A stretch of DNA of 11,619 bases, taken from the NCBI GenBank assembly GCA_022574065.1, contig JACZST010000034.1:1-11619 (forward strand). The letters run 5' to 3'. The translations under genes were made by a program, and so were the position numbers. Under the pieces are notes generated by a model that saw nothing but the letters and a program-made list of their open reading frames with translations, ran no database searches and was not told the DNA's origin. The DNA comes from Acidobacteriota bacterium. Lineage in GTDB: Bacteria; Actinomycetota; Acidimicrobiia; Spongiisociales; UBA5794. The first letter of the stretch is position 1, and the number at the start of each line of letters is the position of its first letter. This document shows, one piece after another, positions 1-6,683 of the stretch.

Positions 1-1
1 C

Positions 2-772
2 ATCACCGGCAGCGACAACCCCTGGGAGCTCCCGTCCCAGGTGGCCGAAGGATTACCGGGGTCCGTGGACGAAGCGCTGACTGCCGCGGCCGCCGGCTCT
101 CTCGACGCTGCCGGACTCGCCGCCGCCCTCCGCGCGATCCCGTTCTCGCCGCGTCAGGAGCCTCGGGCGGCCTGGTCCCCGCGCGGCCTCTTCGCCTTCG
201 CCGTTATCGTGGTCGCGATCGTCGTGCTGGCCGCCCTTGGCCTTAGGCTCGACATCGATCCTGATTCACCCTTCCTCTATCCGGCCGCTTCTTCGGAGCG
301 GGAACCGACCTCGCCGACGACGACAATTCCGATTATCGAGGCACCCGTCGATCAATCGGTGGCAGCAACCGCAATCGCCTACGACCCCCTCGGGGACGGT
401 GCGGAGAACAACGACGATGCCGACGCCGTACTCGATGGCGACCGGGGGACGAGCTGGCATACGGAGCGCTACCCCGGCCCGCTGCCCGATACCAAGGCAG
501 GCGTCGGCCTCGTACTCATCGCCGATGGCCCGATCTCGGCCATCGAAATCTCAGGCTCTCGCGATACGCGTTACACGCTGGCATGGGCAGCCGAGCCCCT
601 ACCCACCTACGACGATTGGCAGCCAGCCGGATCAGGGACGCTACTCACGGGGATCACGCGACACCAGGTCCCAGCAGCGGAGGGTGCCTGGCTCATCTGG
701 CTCACTCACCTTCCGGAGCAGTCAGACGGAACATTCGCCGCAGAGATCTGGAGCGTCTCCCTGATCCCGTAG
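2..772 (+). CDS. C-terminal part of MurJ-associated pseudokinase-type membrane protein with discoidin-like outer domain (5' truncated)
   Basis: The frame is open from the left edge, so the gene starts outside the window; 256 codons plus a TAG stop are present. A GTG at 41 opens the same frame but is probably internal. Visible layout: a short Ala-rich cytoplasmic tail (about residues 1-60), one strongly hydrophobic segment (about 62-82, FAFAVIVVAIVVLAALGL), a Pro/Thr/Ser-rich spacer, then a domain of about 140 residues with the features YDPLGDGAENNDDADAVLDGD, SWHTERY and KAGVGLVL. This pattern fits the galactose-binding/discoidin-like extracellular domain at the end of actinobacterial MurJ-pseudokinase proteins (Rv3910 type), which also sit directly upstream of sigM. 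The lipid II flippase and kinase-like parts are not in the window, so their presence is inferred from family and position. It could instead be a stand-alone kinase-like protein. Confidence 0.8.
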   Translation: MTGSDNPWELPSQVAEGLPGSVDEALTAAAAGSLDAAGLAAALRAIPFSPRQEPRAAWSPRGLFAFAVIVVAIVVLAALGLRLDIDPDSPFLYPAASSEREPTSPTTTIPIIEAPVDQSVAATAIAYDPLGDGAENNDDADAVLDGDRGTSWHTERYPGPLPDTKAGVGLVLIADGPISAIEISGSRDTRYTLAWAAEPLPTYDDWQPAGSGTLLTGITRHQVPAAEGAWLIWLTHLPEQSDGTFAAEIWSVSLIP

Positions 773-862
773 CCGGCCACCGGCTTCCAACGATCACCAG
801 ATCTACACGGCGACCCGGCCGTACCGCGACTCGGCCACTCGGCTGCGCGAGAATCACCCGCA

Positions 863-1438
863 ATGACCGGTCGTTCCTCAGAAGACCGCGAGCTGATCCG
901 CCGCTATTTGGCAGGCGATTCCGACGCGTTCGAGACGCTCATGGCGGCTCACGAGGGCCGGGTGTTCTCCATATGCCTCCGCATGCTGCGCGACCGCGAG
1001 TCTGCGCTCGATGCCACTCAGGACGTCTTCCTCACCGTGTTTCGCAAAGTCGATCGCTATCGAGAACAGGCCGCGTTCAGCACATGGCTGTACCGGGTGA
1101 CCGTCAACACCTGCTACGACCACCTGCGACGCAGCAAACGCAAGCGAACCGAGGCGATACCCGAGCACCTCGACCCGCCTGACCCAAGAAGCGGGGATGC
1201 CATCGGGGCTGTCGAGCTTCGGCCCGATATCGAGCGCGCCCTGCAGAACATCGCACCCGAGTTTCGCGCGGCGGCGGTTCTCGTCGACCTCGAAGGCATG
1301 TCGCTACAGGGGGCTTCCGATAGCCTCGGAGTGCCGATCGGCACGGTCAAAAGCAGAGTGTTTCGTGCCAGACGCCAATTAGCAAGAGAACTCGGGAACC
1401 TCGCTCCCCCTCCGACGCATCCAAACAAGGAACCATGA
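863..1438 (+). CDS. sigM: ECF-family RNA polymerase sigma factor, SigM-like
   Basis: A 191-residue protein of the usual ECF sigma size. Sigma region 2 spans about residues 24-91 (AFETLMAAHEGRVFSICLRM, then the DATQDVFLTVF stretch and FSTWLYRVTVNTCYDHLRR). Region 4 spans about 123-176, with the helix-turn-helix SLGVPIGTVKSRVFRARRQL. It would direct RNA polymerase to a small stress regulon. The stop codon overlaps the ATG of the next gene (ATGA, 1435-1438), typical of a sigma/anti-sigma pair. Position upstream of trxB-trxA and downstream of a MurJ-type gene matches mycobacterial sigM, so I use that symbol, although sigma subfamily cannot be fixed by eye. No clear Shine-Dalgarno precedes the ATG at 863. 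I found no convincing GGAAC/CGTC autoregulated promoter at accepted spacing in the 90 bp upstream. Confidence 0.9.
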   Translation: MTGRSSEDRELIRRYLAGDSDAFETLMAAHEGRVFSICLRMLRDRESALDATQDVFLTVFRKVDRYREQAAFSTWLYRVTVNTCYDHLRRSKRKRTEAIPEHLDPPDPRSGDAIGAVELRPDIERALQNIAPEFRAAAVLVDLEGMSLQGASDSLGVPIGTVKSRVFRARRQLARELGNLAPPPTHPNKEP

Positions 1439-2283
1439 ACGACAGCGACCGCCACCTGATCGTCGCCTTGCTCGACGGGGCACTCTCCCCCGCCGAACAG
1501 GCAGACGTACGCGCACGCTTGGAGATCGACCCCGAGATGAAGGCCGCCTACGACGAGCAGCTCGCTGTGTCGACCGCACTGCGGTCCGCCCCCGCCGTAT
1601 CGATGACCGCCTCCGAGCGCGACGAACTGCACGCTGCGCTGAGGGCCGAGTTGTTCCTCGACGACACAACCGAAGTAGCGCCGGTTGCCGCTCCCGTCCG
1701 AGTTTGGGGCCGGTGGTGGGCACCGCTCACCGGTGTTGCTGCCGCGGCCCTGATCGTCACCGCGGTCGTCGTTCTCCCCGGCATGATCGGTGATGAGGAC
1801 GCCGCCGATATAGTCAGCGCACCGGCGCCGCGGACAACCGTAGCCGCCGCCGCTCCCTCGCTGGAGGCTGATCCTCTCGGCGGCGTAGCTGAAGACTCAG
1901 CCGAGGAGCCGCGGGTCCAAGAGCAGACTGCGACCACAGCGGTCGCCGCCGAAACAGTAGAACCCGATGCCATGCAGTACTCGCTGGCACCGACGACGGA
2001 CTCGTCTGTTGAACTCGAGCTGCCTGTGCTTGGAGACAATTTCGCCGCCGATGGCGTCGAGTTTGCCGCTCTCAACTCCACCGCCAGGGCGACAATCGAC
2101 TACGACGCCGCTGCCGGGTGCTTCGGCTCCGCCGATAACGTGAGCGGCGAGGCTGTGTTGGTTGGCACGCTCTCAGTGACTGGCGACAACGTGGTCGTGG
2201 TCATCACCGATGCCAACACCGGCGCCGAGACCGTGATCATCGTCGACCTCGCAACGTGCCAGGTGACATCGGCCGGACCGTGA
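1435..2283 (+). CDS. Membrane-anchored anti-sigma factor (RsmA/RskA-type position), no zinc motif
   Basis: A 282-residue protein translationally coupled to the sigma gene. The N-terminal 90 residues look like a short anti-sigma domain (LLDGALSPAEQADVRARLE, then acidic/helical), but the HxxxCxxC zinc motif of ZAS anti-sigmas is absent: there are no cysteines in the cytoplasmic part. One transmembrane segment lies at about 95-117 (WWAPLTGVAAAALIVTAVVVLP). The outer part is a low-complexity Ala/Thr/Glu/Val linker followed by a small beta-rich domain with the only two cysteines, Cys229 and Cys275. Role inferred: it holds the sigma factor at the membrane until an outside signal releases it. Identification rests mainly on gene coupling and topology; the sequence itself is poorly conserved. 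Confidence 0.8.
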   Translation: MNDSDRHLIVALLDGALSPAEQADVRARLEIDPEMKAAYDEQLAVSTALRSAPAVSMTASERDELHAALRAELFLDDTTEVAPVAAPVRVWGRWWAPLTGVAAAALIVTAVVVLPGMIGDEDAADIVSAPAPRTTVAAAAPSLEADPLGGVAEDSAEEPRVQEQTATTAVAAETVEPDAMQYSLAPTTDSSVELELPVLGDNFAADGVEFAALNSTARATIDYDAAAGCFGSADNVSGEAVLVGTLSVTGDNVVVVITDANTGAETVIIVDLATCQVTSAGP

Positions 2284-2313
2284 CCAAGTTGGGCCCGGAC
2301 TAACCTCGCCCGT

Positions 2314-2619
2314 ATGGCGGACCAGGACAACGATTACCCCGCGCAGATCGCAGACTTGATTGAATCGTTCGCGATCAAGATCCGATCGCTCACGGTCGGC
2401 CGCGCAGAGCGGTCTATCACATGGATTGCGTTCGGTTTGTTGTTCGTTACCATCGGCGTCCTCGTCACCATCTGGCTGCTCGTCGCCTTCTTCCGGGCCT
2501 TTGGCGAGCTTGTCGGTCAGGAGGTGGCCTACGCCATCACCGGGGGCATACTCATCGTGGTTGGGGCGTTGCTCTGGATACGACGCTTTCCCAAAGACGA
2601 CGAGACGGGCCAGGAGTGA
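2314..2619 (+). CDS. Small two-TM membrane protein of unknown function
   Basis: 101 residues from ATG 2314. The N-terminal 35 residues are polar and probably amphipathic. Two hydrophobic segments follow, at about 36-60 (ITWIAFGLLFVTIGVLVTIW) and about 71-89 (YAITGGILIVVGALLWI), then a charged tail, KDDETGQE. The layout resembles small 'phage holin family'/DUF-type actinobacterial membrane proteins, but I do not recognise a specific family and assign no function. It starts 30 bp after the anti-sigma stop and ends 2 bp before the chosen trxB start, so it is almost certainly co-transcribed with both. In the M. tuberculosis order I recall no gene in this slot, so it looks like a lineage-specific member of the sigma/thioredoxin operon. 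Confidence 0.75.
   Translation: MADQDNDYPAQIADLIESFAIKIRSLTVGRAERSITWIAFGLLFVTIGVLVTIWLLVAFFRAFGELVGQEVAYAITGGILIVVGALLWIRRFPKDDETGQE
2612..2616 (+). promoter_or_regulatory. Ribosome binding site deciding the trxB start
   Basis: AGGAG sits 5 nt before the GTG at 2622 and lies inside the last codons of the upstream gene. A second in-frame GTG at 2616 overlaps this motif, so the start at 2622 is preferred. Confidence 0.6.
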
Positions 2620-2621
2620 CA

Positions 2622-3545
2622 GTGACAGAAAAGGTTCTCATCCTCGGGTCGGGTCCCGCGGGTCTGACCGCGGCGATCTATTCAGCGCGCGCCGATCTGG
2701 CCCCGGTGATGATCGAGGGCTTCGAGCGCGGCGGTCAGCTGATGCTCACCACCGACGTTGAGAACTACCCGGGATTTCCCGACGGCATCATGGGACCTGA
2801 GCTCATGGAGGCGATGCGCAAGCAGGCGGAGCGGTTTGGTACGAAAATCATTTCGTCGGACATCACCGCCGTCGACCTATCCAAGCGACCGTTCAAGGTG
2901 TGGGTCGGCGAGGATCTCTACGAGGCCGAGACGATAATCGTGTCCACCGGCGCCTCAGCGCGGTGGCTCGACGTTCCGGGGGAGCACCGTCTCCGCGGCT
3001 ATGGCGTTTCGGCCTGCGCCACCTGCGACGGGTTCTTTTTCCGCGACAAGGATTTGGTGGTTGTCGGGGGCGGCGACAGCGCGATGGAGGAGGCGACCTT
3101 CCTCACGAAGTTCGCCTCAAAGGTCACGATCGTTCACCGACGTGGCGAGTTCCGTGCCTCCAAGATCATGGCGCAGCGAGCCCTGGACAACCCGAAGGTC
3201 GACGTCGTATGGAACAGCGAGGTCGTCGAGGTGCTCGGCGGTGATTTGGTCACCGGCGTCCGCCTCAACAACACCGAGACTGGGGAAAAGTCGGAATTGG
3301 CGGTCGACGGTGTGTTCGTCGCCATCGGGCATGATCCGAATACCAGTTTCTTCCAGAACCAGCTCGAGCTCGACAAGGGCGGGTACATCGTCACCGAGTC
3401 GGGTACTACCAAGACTTCGGTCGAAGGGGTCTTCGCCGCCGGCGACGTGATCGACCACGTATACAGGCAGGCAGTAACCGCTGCCGGGATGGGATGCGAG
3501 GCGGCGTTGGACGCGGAGCGACTGCTGGAAGCTTGGGAAGTTTGA
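2622..3545 (+). CDS. trxB: Thioredoxin reductase (NADPH)
   Basis: 307 residues from GTG 2622, the normal length for a low-molecular-weight bacterial thioredoxin reductase. It transfers electrons from NADPH through FAD to the active-site disulfide and then to thioredoxin in the cytoplasm. Visible motifs: FAD-binding GSGPAG at residues 9-14, redox-active Cys132-Ala-Thr-Cys135 followed by Asp, NADPH-binding VVGGGDSAMEEA at 147-158, the VHRR segment, and the C-terminal FAD motif FAAGD at 271-275. Its substrate gene trxA follows 48 bp downstream. The position behind the sigma/anti-sigma genes suggests it belongs to that stress operon. A longer frame reaches further upstream but overlaps the small membrane gene and lacks family similarity there. 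Confidence 0.97.
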   Translation: MTEKVLILGSGPAGLTAAIYSARADLAPVMIEGFERGGQLMLTTDVENYPGFPDGIMGPELMEAMRKQAERFGTKIISSDITAVDLSKRPFKVWVGEDLYEAETIIVSTGASARWLDVPGEHRLRGYGVSACATCDGFFFRDKDLVVVGGGDSAMEEATFLTKFASKVTIVHRRGEFRASKIMAQRALDNPKVDVVWNSEVVEVLGGDLVTGVRLNNTETGEKSELAVDGVFVAIGHDPNTSFFQNQLELDKGGYIVTESGTTKTSVEGVFAAGDVIDHVYRQAVTAAGMGCEAALDAERLLEAWEV

Positions 3546-3593
3546 CGACCGGGTTACGGTTCAACCTCCTATAGGTCTAAACAAGGAGAACTG

Positions 3594-3920
3594 ATGGGTA
3601 AGAACACCATCGAAGCGACCGACGCGACGTTTGCCGAACTGGTCGGTGAGTCCACGCCAACGCTCGTCGACTTCTGGGCGGAGTGGTGCGGGCCATGCAA
3701 GATGATGGAAGGACCACTCGAGGAGATCGCCGGAGAGCAATCTGGAAAACTGAACGTCGTCAAACTCAACGTCGATGAGAATCAGCAAACCGCCATGCAA
3801 TATGGCGTGATGAGCATTCCGACCATGATCGTGTTCCAGGACGGCCAGGAGATGAAGCGACTCGTCGGAGCGCGCAGCAGGAAACAGCTCGAGGCCGAGC
3901 TCGCCTCGTTCGTCGGTTAG
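3594..3920 (+). CDS. trxA: Thioredoxin
   Basis: 108 residues, typical of a single-domain thioredoxin. It is the cytoplasmic dithiol reductant for ribonucleotide reductase and other proteins and is recycled by the adjacent reductase. The active site WCGPC gives Cys32 and Cys35, and the cis-proline loop SIPT places Pro76, the same numbering as the E. coli protein. The ATG at 3594 is preceded by AAGGAG at 3583-3588 with 5 nt spacing, one of the strongest ribosome sites in the window. The 48-bp gap after trxB contains an 8-bp palindrome, CCTATAGG (3568-3575), but no promoter I would defend. Downstream lies an intergenic repeat rather than an obvious terminator. Confidence 0.98.
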   Translation: MGKNTIEATDATFAELVGESTPTLVDFWAEWCGPCKMMEGPLEEIAGEQSGKLNVVKLNVDENQQTAMQYGVMSIPTMIVFQDGQEMKRLVGARSRKQLEAELASFVG

Positions 3921-4084
3921 AGCGCGCACCGTTAGGTGACCAGCCGTCTCGACAGAACTGGAGCCATTTTTTCCCGCTCTTGCCGCTTCGCGGCGGGCCG
4001 CTCGGGCCCCGGCTCCGCACTGACCTCGCCGACAGAGACCGGATCGCGTCCTACTGCGGAGCCTCCTAACGAACCGAGGGGCCG
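3921..4084 (+). other. trxA-cwlM intergenic region carrying a repeat copy
   Basis: 164 bp without a gene. Most of it (3971-4029) is one inverted copy of the repeat family found at 7334-7611. A T-run (TTTTTT, 3967-3972) lies before, not after, the GC-rich hairpin on the + strand, so this is not a canonical rho-independent terminator for trxA. Confidence 0.7.
3971..4029 (-). repeat. Dispersed hairpin repeat, single copy
   Basis: Read on the minus strand, this 59-bp stretch aligns with 7360-7419 at roughly 85% identity with one indel. It carries the same core: GGCCCGAGCG, one variable base, CCCGCCGC, three variable bases, GCGG. The hairpin arms on the plus strand are GCCGC (3982-3986) and GCGGC (3990-3994), with loop TTC. 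The copy runs opposite to the direction of trxA and cwlM, as the tandem copies run opposite to jag and rsmG. Confidence 0.85.
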
Positions 4085-5065
4085 GTGAGACAGTTCCACG
4101 CAGGAGACCGCGGGGAGCCGGTTCGGGACATTCAGCGTCGCCTCACATCGCTCGGCCAGCCGACGGATCCTGACGCTCTGGGAGTGTACGGAGCGACAAC
4201 CGTCGCCGCCGTCATCGACTTTCAGCGCTCCCGGGGGCTGCCACAGGACGGAATCGTAGGACCCGACACCTGGCAGGCACTTGTCGATGCCGGCTACAAC
4301 CTTGGGGATCGGATGTTGTATCGACGGGTCCCGATGATGCGAGGTGACGACATTTCCCATCTCCAGCAACGGCTCAATTCGCTGGGGTTCGAGGCCGGAA
4401 AAGTTGATGGCCTATTTGGCCATTCCACCCTGAGCGCGGTCCTCGACTTCCAGCACAACCGGGGCATGGCGGAGGATGGCATCGTAGGTGCAGCAGTCGT
4501 CGACGAACTCGCCCTCATGCAGAGAGAAACATCGAAACGTGGCAGGGAAGTCGTACGGGAGCAGGCGTGGATCGCCTCGCTGCCTTACCCGATCGCCGGG
4601 GCGCGTATCTACCTCGACCCTGCCTGCCCCGATGAACCCTCGGCAGGCCTGACGTGGCAGGCCGCCATGGGCGCATCCGCACCATTGCGTGAAGCTGGGG
4701 CGATGCCCTTGCTGTCGCGAAGCATCGATACTCTTCCGGCAGAGCGCGTTCGCGCTCGGCGGGCCAACCGCCTCGACGCCGATCTCGTGATCTCCCTCAC
4801 CACCGCCGCCGCGTTCGAAGAGGGAGCCTTCTACTTCGGAACCGATTTGTCCTCCAGCCCGGCGGGCCGAGTCCTCGCCGAGACGATCGGCTCCGGGCTC
4901 GGGCTACCCGTCGCGGCCAGAGCGACTCCGATGCTGCGTGAGACCCGCGCTCCCGCCGTGGTGGTAGCCACCGACCTGCTCACCAGCGCGACCGGCAAGG
5001 TGATCGCTGCTGAGGTCATCGAGCTCTTCCTCCACGGAGTACCTCAGGAGAACAGCGCCCGGTAG
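4085..5065 (+). CDS. cwlM: CwlM-like protein: two peptidoglycan-binding domains plus inactive amidase_3 domain
   Basis: 326 residues from GTG 4085 (GAGGGG 8-13 nt upstream). No signal peptide, so it is expected in the cytoplasm. Two PG_binding_1 repeats lie at about residues 4-67 and 78-142; each has the xxVxxxQxxL and VDGLFGxxTxxAVxDFQ type pattern and ends DGIVG. From about 170 to 320 the fold follows N-acetylmuramoyl-alanine amidase (amidase_3): YLDP, LLSRSIDTLPAERVRARRAN, DLVISL, MLRETRAPAVVVA. The zinc ligands are not kept: the His of LDPGH is Cys181, the His of ISIH is Thr239, and the Glu of VELGF is Ala295; the second ligand Glu has no clear counterpart. Hydrolase activity is therefore unlikely. 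In mycobacteria CwlM (same position) is a phosphorylated activator of MurA; that role here is inferred from synteny and domain order. Confidence 0.88.
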   Translation: MRQFHAGDRGEPVRDIQRRLTSLGQPTDPDALGVYGATTVAAVIDFQRSRGLPQDGIVGPDTWQALVDAGYNLGDRMLYRRVPMMRGDDISHLQQRLNSLGFEAGKVDGLFGHSTLSAVLDFQHNRGMAEDGIVGAAVVDELALMQRETSKRGREVVREQAWIASLPYPIAGARIYLDPACPDEPSAGLTWQAAMGASAPLREAGAMPLLSRSIDTLPAERVRARRANRLDADLVISLTTAAAFEEGAFYFGTDLSSSPAGRVLAETIGSGLGLPVAARATPMLRETRAPAVVVATDLLTSATGKVIAAEVIELFLHGVPQENSAR

Positions 5066-5901
5066 ATTCGCTCCAGATCGTCGAGCGAGGAATACCGAAT
5101 CACCAGCCTGCCGCCTTCGCCCTTTGGCCTGATCGAAACCTCGGTGCCCAGCCGATCGGTCAGTCGCTCCTCGAGTTCGATGATGGCGGCGGGCCGAGCC
5201 TGGCGGGGTTTGCGGCTCGGTGGTGACGCCTCGGCAACCGCCCTCTCCCGTGCTGCTTCTTCGACACTTCGGACCGACAGTCCCTCGTCGACCGCTCGAC
5301 GCGCGATGTGGAGGGCGTAGGCAGGATCATCAACCGACAACAGAGCTCTGGCATGGCCGGCCGCCAGTTCCCCACGGTCCAGCATCCCCTGGATGGCAGG
5401 TGGCAGCTGCAGCAGTCGCAGGGTATTGGTCACAGCACTGCGGCTCTTCCCGACCCGGTCTGCGACGTTTTCGTGTGTCATGCCAAAATCTTCCAGAAGA
5501 TTCTGGTAGGCTGCGGCCTCCTCGAGGGGCGATAGGTCGGCTCGCTGTAGGTTCTCGATAAGGGCCTCTGTGAGGTTCCGCTCATCGCTGCTTGTCGGCC
5601 GGATCACCGCCGGGATTTTGGACATCCCGGCAAGCGCGGCAGCCCGCAACCTTCTTTCCCCTGCGATGAGGACGTAGGCGCCCTGCTCGGTGCCGGGGCG
5701 AAGCACAATCGGCTGGAGCACTCCTACCTCCCGGATCGAGGCCGCCAACTCCTCCATCGCCTCATCGTCGAAACGATGCCGAGGCTGCAGCGGATTTGGC
5801 TGCACCGCTGCAATGTCGACCTCGGCGAAGCCGGCGACCGGGAGATCGACCGGGATCAGTGCATCCAACCCCCGACCCAGCCCGCTCTTACGTGCGGCCA
5901 T
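5044..5901 (-). CDS. parB: Chromosome-partitioning protein ParB
   Basis: 285 residues from ATG 5901, chosen over an upstream in-frame GTG (5949) because AGGAGG lies 6 nt before it and the MAARKSGLGRGLDALIP N-terminus is the family standard. ParB binds parS and loads as a CTP-dependent clamp that guides origin segregation. Motifs: NPLQPR at 36-41, CTP-binding GERRLR at 81-86, ENLQR at 116-120, helix-turn-helix about 140-165 (THENVADRVGKSRSAVTNTL), and a C-terminal dimerisation region (LEERLTDRLGTEVSI...LERIYRALF). It overlaps the parA 3' end by 14 bp, implying translational coupling. Its own 3' end overlaps the convergent cwlM gene by 22 bp. A near-consensus parS lies 1.4 kb upstream at 7306. 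Confidence 0.97.
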   Translation of the reverse strand: MAARKSGLGRGLDALIPVDLPVAGFAEVDIAAVQPNPLQPRHRFDDEAMEELAASIREVGVLQPIVLRPGTEQGAYVLIAGERRLRAAALAGMSKIPAVIRPTSSDERNLTEALIENLQRADLSPLEEAAAYQNLLEDFGMTHENVADRVGKSRSAVTNTLRLLQLPPAIQGMLDRGELAAGHARALLSVDDPAYALHIARRAVDEGLSVRSVEEAARERAVAEASPPSRKPRQARPAAIIELEERLTDRLGTEVSIRPKGEGGRLVIRYSSLDDLERIYRALFS

Positions 5902-6664
5902 GACGCCTCCTGAATTCGCTGGCGAGCTCGCGATAAGCGATGGCACCACGGTTCATGCGATCGTATGCCTCGATCGGCTCACCCTGCGAAGGCGCCTCGG
6001 ACAGTCGAACCGTCCTCGGGATCACCGTCTTGTATGCCGTCTCCCCAAAATGATCTCGCACCTCCCTTGTGACCTGTTTCGACAGCGTGGTGCGCCCGTC
6101 GTACATGGTGAGCACGACACCTTCGACATCTAGTTGAGGGTTAAGGCTGGTTTGCACCAGTTGAATGTTGCGTATGAGTTGCCCGACACCCTCCAGCGCG
6201 TAATACTCGCATTGGATCGGAATCAGCACTTCATCTGCGGCTGTGAGGCCATTGATGGTGAGCAATCCCAGCGAGGGTGGGCTGTCGATCAGAATGAAGT
6301 CGTAATCGTCGACCACTGTTTTCAGGGCGTTCTCCAGGCGATGCTCTCGAGAAAACATCGACACCAGCTCGATTTCGGCGCCAGCGAGGTCAACCGTCGC
6401 CGGCACCAGGAACAAGTCGCGCACTGAGGATGGTTCGATGACGTCCTCTGCCGCAATGTCGTCGACCAAGAGATCGTAGGTGGAGTGTTTGATGGCGCTA
6501 CGGTCGACGCCAAGACCGCTCGTCGTGTTTCCCTGCGGGTCGAGATCGACAAGAAGCACTCGTTCGCCTTGAAACGCAAGCCCGGCTCCGAGATTGATGG
6601 CGGTCGTCGACTTCCCGACGCCGCCCTTCTGGTTGGCGACGGCGACAACGGTGGCGTTTGGCAT
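5888..6664 (-). CDS. parA: Chromosome-partitioning ATPase ParA (Soj)
   Basis: 258 residues. A deviant Walker-A ATPase that works with ParB-parS to move the replication origin on the nucleoid. The deviant P-loop KGGVGKST is at residues 13-20, followed by the ParA signature LLVDLDPQGNTTSGLG and the DFILIDSPPSLGLLTINGL Walker-B region. A C-terminal LSEAPSQGEPI segment and YRELASEF are typical of chromosomal Soj/ParA. The ATG at 6664 is 19 nt after the rsmG stop. No strong ribosome site is seen in that gap, so coupling to rsmG translation is plausible. The length has no N-terminal extension, unlike some actinobacterial ParA proteins. Confidence 0.97.
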   Translation of the reverse strand: MPNATVVAVANQKGGVGKSTTAINLGAGLAFQGERVLLVDLDPQGNTTSGLGVDRSAIKHSTYDLLVDDIAAEDVIEPSSVRDLFLVPATVDLAGAEIELVSMFSREHRLENALKTVVDDYDFILIDSPPSLGLLTINGLTAADEVLIPIQCEYYALEGVGQLIRNIQLVQTSLNPQLDVEGVVLTMYDGRTTLSKQVTREVRDHFGETAYKTVIPRTVRLSEAPSQGEPIEAYDRMNRGAIAYRELASEFRRRHGRT

Positions 6665-6683
6665 TTGAAGGCTCAGAACCCTT

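Noticed and set aside
728..757. ECF-type promoter upstream of sigM (GGAACA ... CGTC)
   Set aside because: The spacer is about 20 bp, longer than the 15-17 bp expected, and the motif lies within the upstream coding sequence.
3542..3575. Promoter for trxA (TTGACG ... TATAGG)
   Set aside because: The spacing of 22 bp is too long, and trxA is easily explained by read-through from trxB.
3967..4000. Rho-independent terminator after trxA
   Set aside because: The T-run precedes the GC hairpin on the + strand and is an A-run after it on the - strand; a terminator needs the T-run after the stem. The hairpin belongs to the repeat.
4074..5065. Active N-acetylmuramoyl-L-alanine amidase secreted to the wall
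   Set aside because: There is no signal peptide and the zinc ligands are replaced, so it is annotated as CwlM-like and inactive.
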